From assembly GCA_023301395.1 (NCBI GenBank), contig JALZUY010000177.1, positions 1-7,239 of the forward strand: 7,239 nucleotides of DNA. The letters are read 5' to 3'. A program made the translations under genes and the position numbers. Within the stretch, counting starts at the first letter, position 1. Each line of letters opens with the position of its first letter. The stretch is from Nonlabens sp. Lineage in GTDB: Bacteria; Bacteroidota; Bacteroidia; Flavobacteriales; Flavobacteriaceae. A model generated the notes under the pieces. It was not told the DNA's origin. It ran no database searches and saw nothing but the letters and a program-made list of their open reading frames with translations. Shown one piece after another: positions 1-6,622 of this stretch.

Positions 1-966
1 AATGGTAATCTTTTTGAAACCTTTCAATCTGATAATTTGTTAGATAAGGATTTTAATATAGATATGAAAAACCTCAACACTACAGGACATGCATGGGCTG
101 AAGCTGGATTGACTTATGGTTTTGTTTTAGTAGATGGCAAAACACACTTTCTTAAAGCTGGTGTTACTGCAAAGTATTTATTAGGAGCTGGTGGATTCTT
201 CTTGAATTCTAATAGTATTAACGGATCTTATGATTCCATAGCAGAAACTATTACCGCAAACGGTGACCTATCATATTCTAGTACTACTGCAACTGATGAT
301 AATGATGATTTTGATTTCAGTAATGGTAGCACAAGTATAGGTGGTGATGTAGGATTAATTTATGAGTACCGTACAGAACTAGCAAAGGATAAGAAAATGG
401 ATACTCTAGCATTAAAAGGGCATAATCAATACCGTCTTAAAATAGGATTAAGTTTAACTGATATAGGTAGTATAACATACAATAATGTTGAAGTGAATAA
501 TTATACAATATCTGGCACAGTAAATACTGATGATTTTGATGATGATTTTGAGCAAACACTTGAAGATAATTATACATTCATCTCCTCAAATGAAAATATT
601 ACTGTGGAATTACCGACTGCATTACGTTACTCCTTTGATCTACGAGTAGATCGTAATATTTATGTTGCCGCTGTTGGTGCACTTTCATTAAATGAATCTA
701 CCGCAGCTTATAGTAACAACCACATTAATTATACAACAATAGTACCTAGATATGAATCACGCTTATTCACCATTTATTCCAATATTAGTTTTGTGGAATA
801 CGCTGATATGACATGGGGCGCAGGATTACGTTTTGGCCCATTGAGTATAGGGTCTGCTTCTATACTAAGTAATCTAGTATCAAATGATTCTCGCGCTGCT
901 GATTTTTACGTAGGTCTTAAAATCCCTTTTCATCACAGAATGAAAGCCAAGAAAGAAACATTTTAA
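1..966 (+). CDS. DUF5723-like outer-membrane beta-barrel protein, 3' part
   Basis: The reading frame is open from the first base and ends with TAA at 964-966, giving 321 residues of a protein whose start and signal peptide lie upstream; the TTG at 37 is internal and not a convincing start. The sequence alternates short hydrophobic and polar stretches with many Gly, Tyr, Asn and Ser residues, as in outer-membrane barrels. Segments such as the one with KAGVTAKYLLGAG (bases 157-195) and the C-terminal strands with WGAGLRFGPLSIG and ADFYVGLKIP resemble the Bacteroidota family DUF5723, whose function is unknown. Two Asp-rich loops (bases 295-315 and 529-552) probably face outward. It converges on the peptidase gene and shares its terminator. 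The family call is from recognition of the pattern, not from a search; a generic PorV- or OmpA-barrel-like protein is the alternative. Confidence 0.6.
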   Translation, partial: NGNLFETFQSDNLLDKDFNIDMKNLNTTGHAWAEAGLTYGFVLVDGKTHFLKAGVTAKYLLGAGGFFLNSNSINGSYDSIAETITANGDLSYSSTTATDDNDDFDFSNGSTSIGGDVGLIYEYRTELAKDKKMDTLALKGHNQYRLKIGLSLTDIGSITYNNVEVNNYTISGTVNTDDFDDDFEQTLEDNYTFISSNENITVELPTALRYSFDLRVDRNIYVAAVGALSLNESTAAYSNNHINYTTIVPRYESRLFTIYSNISFVEYADMTWGAGLRFGPLSIGSASILSNLVSNDSRAADFYVGLKIPFHHRMKAKKETF

Positions 967-986
967 TAATTGTTTTTTCCAAATGA

Positions 987-1025
987 AAAAGCCCCTTAAA
1001 AGAATAATCCTTTTAAGGGGCTTTT
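987..1025. terminator. Bidirectional intrinsic terminator
   Basis: The arms AAAAGCCCCTTAAAAG (987-1002) and CTTTTAAGGGGCTTTT (1010-1025) are perfect reverse complements: a 16-bp stem with a 7-nt loop (1003-1009). The stem ends in T-rich sequence on both strands, CTTTTATTT on + and TTTTTCATTT on -. It sits between two convergent genes, 20 bases after one stop and 19 bases beyond the other, so it can end transcription of both. Confidence 0.93.
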
Positions 1026-1044
1026 ATTTACCACTGAATTAGTA

Positions 1045-3054
1045 TTAATCTAAGTATCCATATTTCTTAGAATACATCAACATTTGTTCAGCAAACGTAA
1101 CTGGTTGCTCTATAATAAATGATTCAATTTCTCCATCTATCGTTACTGGTTTAATCACTGGATTTACAAAACCTCTATAAGCTGGTGTTTTAAACTGGCT
1201 ATTACGTTCTAGAACCTCTTTATGAAGTACTTGATCTACTTTAACGCCATAATCCTCAACGAGAGCCTGTGCTGCTTCAAAATCTCCTTCACTCGTTATG
1301 CGCTGTGTTTCTTTTAGTAATTGACCAAAAAGCTCTCTAAGTTTCTCATAATTCTGGATATCATAATAAGTCTTACCATTCTTGGTCACTTTTTGAATCA
1401 CATTATCAGCCATTCCTTTTTCATAAACCCATGCACTCACCCATTGTCTATTACGCATGTGATCTTCCTCAACGTCTTGACCTAGTTCTAAACGTACTAA
1501 TTGTGAAACTAGTCCATTTCTAATATAACCGTCATAAGCAGCAGTTCCTGTTTTTTTCCAATCTTTTACTAGACCTAGCTCTTCTAGTTTAGGATCCATC
1601 AAATAATAAAGGCCAAATAAATCTGCTCTTCCTTCTTCTATAGTTGATTTATAGCTTTTCAAGGTTTCCTTAGGTGTAGCAACACCTTTATTGATTTGAC
1701 CAGATGCATGACCTACCACTTCATGTAATGCAGTATGTAATTTGTCAGCAAGTGCGCCATATTCTTTTTCAAGAGCTACTTCTTCCTCATCAAAGGCAAA
1801 CTCTTCCAGTCTACCAGAACTACCAGCACTTCCATAAGCAGCAATAACATTCCCTAGAGAAACAGACTTACTACCGTGAACTTCTCTTATCCAAACATTG
1901 TTAGGTAAATTTACACCTATAGGCGTTGCTGGACTAGCATCTCCAGCCTCACCAGCTACATTTACTGTTTTATAACTTACTCCTTTAACTTCTTTCTTTT
2001 TATGCTCTGGCATTAGCGGTGAGTTGTCTTCAAACCACTGTACATTTCCACTCAACACTTCCATTTTACGTGACATGTCAAAATCTTTGATTTGAACAAT
2101 CGTCTCGTAACTTCCTTTATAGGCAATGGGATCATTATAAACCTCTACAAAACCAGTAAGCCAGTCTACAGCACCTTCTGTAGATTTTGCCCATACAATG
2201 GCATACTCATCCCATTTATGTAAATCACCTGTTTGATAATATTCAATGAGTAATCCTAGCGCTTCTGCTTGTTCTTCAGTCTCAGTAACAGCTTGTGCTT
2301 TTTCTAACCAATAAATCATTTGATCCATTGCTGGTCCATATAATCCACCGCTTTTATAAGTGTACTCTACCAGTTTACCATTTTCCTTTACCAGTTTAGA
2401 ATTTAAACCTACTTCAATAGGTTCATTTTCATCTACAGGAATACTCTTGTAATAAGCTCTTGCTTCATCTTCAGTAACATCAGGACCATAGAAATTTACA
2501 GCACTAGCAAGTACTATATCTTTGTCCTTAGATTTATCTACCTTCTTAGCATCTATATCATTAAACATCATCATCCATACTTCTTCTTTTATGGTAACAC
2601 CAGTTGTTTCCATTAAATTTTCAAAGTAGGCTTTACTAAATTGAGGTTTCATTTTATCCATACTGTAATGGTGATGGATTCCATTTGCAAACCACACTCT
2701 ATGCAAGTAAATTTCAAATTCTTTCCAATCAATATCATTTTTATCACCTTTATAAGTGGTATAAATAGTCTCAAGTCCTTTACGTAATTCTAGATTATGA
2801 CGGTAATTTTGATCCCATGTAATGTCTCTACCACTTAATCCTGCTTGTGTTAAATAGTAAACCAGTTTTTGTTGTTGTAAGTCCAGTTCTTCCCAACCTG
2901 GAATTTGATAACGCAAGACACCTATGTCTGCAAACTCTGTGACATTGAAGTTGAAATCTTCTACAGGAGCTTCCATCGTATCAGGAACATTTTGATTACA
3001 TGCAATAAATGCAGTTGCTGCTAGTGCCAGACCAGCCATCTTTAAATATTTCAT
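1045..3054 (-). CDS. Dipeptidyl peptidase III-like (M49 family) zinc metallopeptidase, lipoprotein
   Basis: This 669-residue protein belongs to the M49 family, zinc exopeptidases that remove dipeptides from the N-terminus of short peptides. The zinc motif HEVVGH is at residues 444-449 (family pattern HExxGH) and the second motif EEGRAD at 473-478 corresponds to EECRAE, giving the third zinc ligand Glu474. The substrate-strand motif around HGSKSVSLGN (393-402) and His532 in the DHMRNR segment, equivalent to the His after EECRAE in human DPP III, are also present, so the active site looks complete. Length is close to characterised Bacteroides DPP III (about 675 residues) and shorter than the human enzyme. 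Residues 1-18 form a hydrophobic signal ending in FIA before Cys19, a lipobox, so it is probably a lipid-anchored envelope protein. Relatives have been labelled 'dihydrofolate reductase' in some genomes; nothing here supports that. It is divergent from the kinase operon and has no Shine-Dalgarno sequence. Confidence 0.88.
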   Translation of the reverse strand: MKYLKMAGLALAATAFIACNQNVPDTMEAPVEDFNFNVTEFADIGVLRYQIPGWEELDLQQQKLVYYLTQAGLSGRDITWDQNYRHNLELRKGLETIYTTYKGDKNDIDWKEFEIYLHRVWFANGIHHHYSMDKMKPQFSKAYFENLMETTGVTIKEEVWMMMFNDIDAKKVDKSKDKDIVLASAVNFYGPDVTEDEARAYYKSIPVDENEPIEVGLNSKLVKENGKLVEYTYKSGGLYGPAMDQMIYWLEKAQAVTETEEQAEALGLLIEYYQTGDLHKWDEYAIVWAKSTEGAVDWLTGFVEVYNDPIAYKGSYETIVQIKDFDMSRKMEVLSGNVQWFEDNSPLMPEHKKKEVKGVSYKTVNVAGEAGDASPATPIGVNLPNNVWIREVHGSKSVSLGNVIAAYGSAGSSGRLEEFAFDEEEVALEKEYGALADKLHTALHEVVGHASGQINKGVATPKETLKSYKSTIEEGRADLFGLYYLMDPKLEELGLVKDWKKTGTAAYDGYIRNGLVSQLVRLELGQDVEEDHMRNRQWVSAWVYEKGMADNVIQKVTKNGKTYYDIQNYEKLRELFGQLLKETQRITSEGDFEAAQALVEDYGVKVDQVLHKEVLERNSQFKTPAYRGFVNPVIKPVTIDGEIESFIIEQPVTFAEQMLMYSKKYGYLD

Positions 3055-3094
3055 AGGGTACAGTAATTAATGGTTTTATGAATGATATGAATCA

Positions 3095-3110
3095 CGCTTT
3101 CGCAAAAGCG
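3095..3110. repeat. Palindrome CGCTTT-CGCA-AAAGCG, possible dispersed genomic element
   Basis: The arms CGCTTT (3095-3100) and AAAGCG (3105-3110) are reverse complements around CGCA. It is one base away from the perfect palindrome CGCTTTCGCGAAAGCG, which from general knowledge recurs in intergenic regions of some marine Flavobacteriaceae. It is GC-rich in an AT-rich gap and lies between the candidate promoter and the start of the peptidase gene, so it could fold in that gene's 5' leader. This is the only copy in the window, so the dispersed-repeat reading relies on outside knowledge. Confidence 0.6.
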
Positions 3111-3136
3111 AATACAAACTCAAAAAGTATGTTCTC

Positions 3137-3144
3137 CAAATTTA
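3137..3144 (-). promoter_or_regulatory. Candidate -7 box for the peptidase gene
   Basis: Read on the minus strand the bases are TAAATTTG, an exact match to the Bacteroidota -7 consensus TAnnTTTG. Transcription would start near 3132 and give a leader of roughly 78 nt before the ATG at 3054. I see no clear TTTG -33 box at the usual distance, so this is only a candidate. Confidence 0.4.
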
Positions 3145-3146
3145 AT

Positions 3147-3172
3147 GAATTAAACAAAACCATGTTTAATTC
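3147..3172. promoter_or_regulatory. Perfect 9-bp inverted repeat, candidate operator
   Basis: GAATTAAAC (3147-3155) and GTTTAATTC (3164-3172) are perfect reverse complements separated by 8 bases. The site is in the divergent intergenic region, immediately upstream of the candidate -7 box of the peptidase gene (where its -33 region would be) and about 75 bases upstream of the candidate start of the kinase transcript. No T-run follows it in terminator style, so a protein-binding site is more likely than a terminator. The binder is unknown. Confidence 0.45.
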
Positions 3173-3179
3173 CTTGACT

Positions 3180-3193
3180 ATAGAAAATTCTAT
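3180..3193. promoter_or_regulatory. 6-2-6 inverted repeat, candidate response-regulator site
   Basis: ATAGAA (3180-3185) and TTCTAT (3188-3193) form a dyad with a 2-base spacer, centred about 48 bases upstream of the expected start of the kinase transcript. NarL-family regulators often bind short inverted repeats separated by 2 bp, and the operon encodes such a regulator, so autoregulation is possible. A short AT-rich dyad can arise by chance. Confidence 0.25.
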
Positions 3194-3221
3194 GAAAACA
3201 TGGGGTCTAATAAGAGTTTGT

Positions 3222-3229
3222 TATATTTG
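3222..3229 (+). promoter_or_regulatory. Candidate -7 box for the kinase operon
   Basis: TATATTTG matches the Bacteroidota -7 consensus TAnnTTTG exactly. It ends only 5 bases before the ATG at 3235, so transcription would begin at or within a few bases of that codon. No good -33 TTTG is seen near 3198-3203. If real, the message is leaderless or translation starts at the next in-frame ATG at 3256. Confidence 0.45.
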
Positions 3230-3234
3230 TTAAT

Positions 3235-5043
3235 ATGACGATTCCCTATCAAAAAATGACTGCACCAAAGCGATTCTCATCAAGGTCACAACACTTGGCA
3301 CTACTTGTACTAGCTTTGTTTTCATTGAATTTACAACTTATAACTGCACAGATTAAACCGCTAGATAGCGTTATTACACTTCTAGATCGTAATGCTATTG
3401 AAGATTTAAGATTGATGATAAATCATTATGATTTCACTCAAATTGATGAGGAAGAAAAAGCACAATACCTTATTGCAACTGGTGGGCTTAAACTTGCTGA
3501 GGACGATTTTGAAAATGCGTATTTAGATTTTCAAAAATCTAAACAAGGTCATGAGAATAAACGTCTTATTTTCCGCGCAAACGATTATATGATGGAGCTC
3601 AATAACTCAGCAAACCAGTTACAAATAGCTCCAGAGTCATTAATGGAAGAAAATCTAGCGATTGCTCAAGAGCTTAATAATCCTGAACTACTTATAAAAA
3701 GTAAGTTTTATTTTATGTTCAAGGAAATCCAGCTAGGTAACTATGAGAAGGCTCAAGAGATTTGTTATGAAATGAGACAAATTTGTATAAATGGAAATTT
3801 AGAAAAAGAATTAGTTGATACAGAGTTCAATCTTGGTACCCTACATTATTATAGACAACGCAATGATTCTGCTTTATTCTATTATAATAAAAACCTTAAG
3901 GACACTAGACGCAGAAAGGATACCATCAACATTGCTGTAAGACTTAATAACCTTGCGATGTTACAAATGGCGATAGGTCAAGAACAAAAAGCCGTTGATA
4001 ATTTAATAAATGTTCAACAGCTCATAAAAAATAAAAATGATAAAGAATTCAATGTGAATTTACTACGTAATATTGCCGATGCGCAAGCAGCTGCCGGTAA
4101 CTATGAAAAGGCAGTTGATTATTACAATCAATTCATATCTGAGGAGGATTCATTGAATAGTGATGTAATTGGAAAAAATATTAAAGAATTACAAACCAAA
4201 TATGAAACTGCTGAAAAAGACTTAGAGAATGCAGAGCTTACTACAGAAAATTTAAACAGCCAAAATAAGATTTATCTATTACTGTTCATCCTAGCTTCAC
4301 TATCTGGAATAGGCGCTTACCTCTTCAATAGAATGCGTCAAAAACAAGCACTGATGTTAGTTGAAGTTCAGATTCAAAAAGAACGAGAAGAAAACTTACT
4401 AAGAGATCAAGAACTCGCCAGTATTGATGCAATGATTACTGGACAAGAAAAAGAACGTAAAAAGATTGCTCTAGACTTACATGATGACATAGGTAGCTCA
4501 TTAACAACCGCTCGCATGTGTATTGAAAATGTAATAGGGAAAAGTAAAGAAGTTGAATCTAAAAAGGTTTTAGAAAACGCTTATAGTTTACTGAACGAAG
4601 CTTATACAAAAGTAAGAAATATATCACACGCTCAAAAAAGTAGTGTATTGAGTTCACATGGTTTAATAGGAACTTTAGAACAACTATCGGATAAGATTAA
4701 CGCCGCTCAATCCTTACAAGTTGAAGTTGTTCATCATGGTTTAGAAGGTATTTTAAGTAATAGTTTAGAATTAGGAATATTTAGAATCATTCAAGAATTA
4801 CTTAATAATATTATAAAACATGCTCATGCTCAACATGCTAGTATTATATTAACTGGTTATAAAGATCATGTAAGCATTATAGTTGAAGATGATGGAAATG
4901 GTTTTAATCAGGATTCTGAAAAAATTACTGGAACAGGACTTCATAATATTAAAACTAGAGTTCAAAACTTAGATGGTATTTTTGAAATAGATACAGTCAT
5001 TAATCGTGGTACTATCATCAATATAGAAATTTCTATTTTATGA
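3235..5043 (+). CDS. TPR-containing sensor histidine kinase (HisKA_3 / NarX-DesK type)
   Basis: The 602-residue protein starts with a signal-like segment (hydrophobic 21-36, likely cut after TA38), followed by an all-helical part (about 80-305) with TPR-like repeats, for example NYEKAQEI and NYEKAVDYY. A coiled coil (about 310-345), one membrane helix (346-364) and a second charged coiled coil (366-400) lead to the kinase. The HisKA_3 box has LDLHDDIGSSL with phospho-acceptor His416. The ATPase domain shows the N-box ELLNNIIKHA (521-530), the D-x-G-x-G box EDDGNGF (551-557) and GTGLHNI (566-572), so it looks catalytically competent. The TPR part should be periplasmic and probably senses a ligand or partner protein. 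The stop overlaps the regulator start by ATGA. An ATG at 3256 (residue 8), before KRFSSRSQH and the hydrophobic core, is a plausible alternative start and gives a more normal signal peptide. Confidence 0.92.
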   Translation: MTIPYQKMTAPKRFSSRSQHLALLVLALFSLNLQLITAQIKPLDSVITLLDRNAIEDLRLMINHYDFTQIDEEEKAQYLIATGGLKLAEDDFENAYLDFQKSKQGHENKRLIFRANDYMMELNNSANQLQIAPESLMEENLAIAQELNNPELLIKSKFYFMFKEIQLGNYEKAQEICYEMRQICINGNLEKELVDTEFNLGTLHYYRQRNDSALFYYNKNLKDTRRRKDTINIAVRLNNLAMLQMAIGQEQKAVDNLINVQQLIKNKNDKEFNVNLLRNIADAQAAAGNYEKAVDYYNQFISEEDSLNSDVIGKNIKELQTKYETAEKDLENAELTTENLNSQNKIYLLLFILASLSGIGAYLFNRMRQKQALMLVEVQIQKEREENLLRDQELASIDAMITGQEKERKKIALDLHDDIGSSLTTARMCIENVIGKSKEVESKKVLENAYSLLNEAYTKVRNISHAQKSSVLSSHGLIGTLEQLSDKINAAQSLQVEVVHHGLEGILSNSLELGIFRIIQELLNNIIKHAHAQHASIILTGYKDHVSIIVEDDGNGFNQDSEKITGTGLHNIKTRVQNLDGIFEIDTVINRGTIINIEISIL

Positions 5044-5669
5044 TATTTATAACTATCGCCGAAGATCATGTTTCGCTCAGCGACGGTCTTAAGGTTTTTT
5101 TGGAACAAGATTCTAAAATAGAAGTTATAGGAAGTGCTCAAAACGGTAAGGACATGCTAGAAATGTTCAACTATGTAAAGCCCAAAATCGTCCTTACTGA
5201 TATTAATATGCCTGAAATGAATGGCGTAGAATTGTGTAAAGCAATTAAATCTAAAAATGATACTACTAAGGTAATAGCATTAAGCATGTACGATAATCCT
5301 GGTGCCATTAGAGAAATGATAGATGCCGGTGCCGATGGTTATGTGCTTAAAATAAGCCCTTTAACAGAGCTTAAAAAAGCAATTGAAACTGTAGCTATTG
5401 GAGATTTCTATTTTGACAGCGCCATAGATATGAGTACTGTAATAATTAAAAATGCGAAGGAAAGTAATCATGCGTTATCACGCAGTGAAACAGATATTCT
5501 CAAACTTATCGCTTTAGGAAAAACATCGGCAGAGATTGCTGTGGAACGACGAACCGCAGTAAGTACAGTTGGTAAACACAGAAAAAATATGATTCATAAA
5601 CTTGGATTAGCAGGTAAGAATGAACTCTACAAGTACGCATTGCAACGCTACGGACATTATAATCAATAA
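5040..5669 (+). CDS. NarL/LuxR-family response regulator
   Basis: This 209-residue protein has an N-terminal receiver domain (1-120) with the acidic pocket Glu8-Asp9, phospho-acceptor Asp54 in LTDINMPEMNG, switch residue Ser82 and conserved Lys104 in GYVLK. The C-terminal LuxR/GerE helix-turn-helix (about 145-202) begins LSRSETDILKLIALGKT and carries the recognition region STVGKHRKNMIHKLGL. It should take phosphate from the kinase upstream and act as a DNA-binding regulator. The ATG overlaps the kinase stop (ATGA at 5040-5043), the usual sign of translational coupling, so the two are a cognate pair. The turn of the HTH (ERRTAVSTV) differs from the common form with IS-x-KTV, but the domain is complete. 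Targets cannot be read from the sequence; the divergent intergenic region upstream of the kinase is the first candidate. Confidence 0.95.
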   Translation: MIFITIAEDHVSLSDGLKVFLEQDSKIEVIGSAQNGKDMLEMFNYVKPKIVLTDINMPEMNGVELCKAIKSKNDTTKVIALSMYDNPGAIREMIDAGADGYVLKISPLTELKKAIETVAIGDFYFDSAIDMSTVIIKNAKESNHALSRSETDILKLIALGKTSAEIAVERRTAVSTVGKHRKNMIHKLGLAGKNELYKYALQRYGHYNQ

Positions 5670-5672
5670 TTT

Positions 5673-6611
5673 ATGAAAGTTATTTTTTATGTGATTGCCT
5701 TATTTGTAATCTATTCTTGTAAAGATCAATCACCTACAAACGTTTTTACACCAGCAGCAGCTAGCAATGAAACAAGCTTTGATATTCAACATCCTATTTC
5801 AAATGATACGGTTTTACACCATAAGAATTTCAAATCTAGCTATGTAAATAATCGCAATCTAGACATATGGTTGCCAAAAGGTTATCCATTAACTGATGTT
5901 ACATATAAAGTTCTTTACTTGCACGATGGACAGCACGTCTTCAATGATTACAAAAATACTAGAACTACTTCCTGGGAACTAGATGTGATTATGGATTCTT
6001 TAACTAATAATAACTCTATAGCTCCTAGTATAGTTATCGCCATTGCTAATAATCCTAAAAAACGATTGAATGAGTACATGCCTCAACAGCCTAAAGAATT
6101 AACCCAAACTGCATTTGCAAGAGATGAATTAAAAAAACAAACTGGATTCAATAGTCTTTACTCAGACAATTATCTAAAATTTATAACAAGCGAAGTAATA
6201 CCGTTTGTAAGAGCAAATTTTCAAGTATCTGATGAGCCTAAGGATAATGTGGTTATGGGAAATGGTTATGGTGGATTAATTTCTTTGTTTGCAATCTCAG
6301 AATATCCTAGAATTTTTGGAAATGCAGGCTGTTTTAATACCACTTGGGAAGTCCCTATTCTAGGAGAAGCCTATATAAACAGTCTAGAAGAAACAATTCC
6401 TATTTCAAAAAACCACCGCATCTATTTTAATTACAGTCATATAAATACTAACAGTACTTATGTGAATTTTCAAAATCGAGTGGATCAAATGTTTATCATC
6501 AAAGGTTATACATCTCAAAATTATCAGTCTGTTACTTCTGTAACGACAATTATTAATGAGTCTTATCCTACTCAAGATGTTATACCTGCTCTACTCTATT
6601 TATTAAATTAG
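5673..6611 (+). CDS. Esterase-family (alpha/beta hydrolase) lipoprotein lacking the catalytic triad
   Basis: The 312-residue protein has a short signal (1-15, ending VIYS) before Cys16, a probable lipoprotein site. The rest looks like the 'putative esterase' family (Esterase D/Fes-like): VLYLHDGQHVFND at 80-92, and VVMGNGYGGLISLFAISEYPRIFG beginning at 193. At the nucleophile elbow the family has G-x-S-x-G, as in MGSSMGGL; here it is G196-N-G198-Y-G200, with GGT at 6264-6266 encoding Gly in place of Ser. In the YFDYGTxTLDAxY region Asp is replaced by Asn260 (YFNYSHINTNSTY), and no His occurs after residue 256, so the C-terminal GADHSE motif is absent. The frame is otherwise intact with no stops, so it looks like a maintained pseudoenzyme and not debris. 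It begins 3 bases after the regulator stop, in the same operon. A role as binding or sensory accessory to the kinase is inference. Confidence 0.82.
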   Translation: MKVIFYVIALFVIYSCKDQSPTNVFTPAAASNETSFDIQHPISNDTVLHHKNFKSSYVNNRNLDIWLPKGYPLTDVTYKVLYLHDGQHVFNDYKNTRTTSWELDVIMDSLTNNNSIAPSIVIAIANNPKKRLNEYMPQQPKELTQTAFARDELKKQTGFNSLYSDNYLKFITSEVIPFVRANFQVSDEPKDNVVMGNGYGGLISLFAISEYPRIFGNAGCFNTTWEVPILGEAYINSLEETIPISKNHRIYFNYSHINTNSTYVNFQNRVDQMFIIKGYTSQNYQSVTSVTTIINESYPTQDVIPALLYLLN

Positions 6612-6622
6612 AAGAAAATTAT

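Noticed and set aside
37..39. TTG as start of the first gene
   Set aside because: The frame is open to the window edge and the sequence after it lacks a signal peptide, as expected for the middle of a longer export protein.
637..652. Inverted repeat GATCTAC-GA-GTAGATC
   Set aside because: It lies inside the barrel-protein coding frame, encodes ordinary residues and has no regulatory context; probably chance.
3174..3196. Sigma-70-like TTGACT (3174-3179) with TATGAA (3191-3196)
   Set aside because: The spacer is only 11 bp, and Bacteroidota use a different promoter consensus.
3763..3786. Cys177 and Cys184 pair in the kinase TPR region as a redox switch
   Set aside because: At i and i+7 on one helix they are too far apart for an intrahelical disulfide, and nothing else supports redox sensing.
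5673..6611. Calling the esterase-like gene a pseudogene
   Set aside because: The frame is full length with a sound lipoprotein signal, coupled spacing and well-kept fold motifs; loss of catalytic residues alone fits a pseudoenzyme better than a decaying gene.
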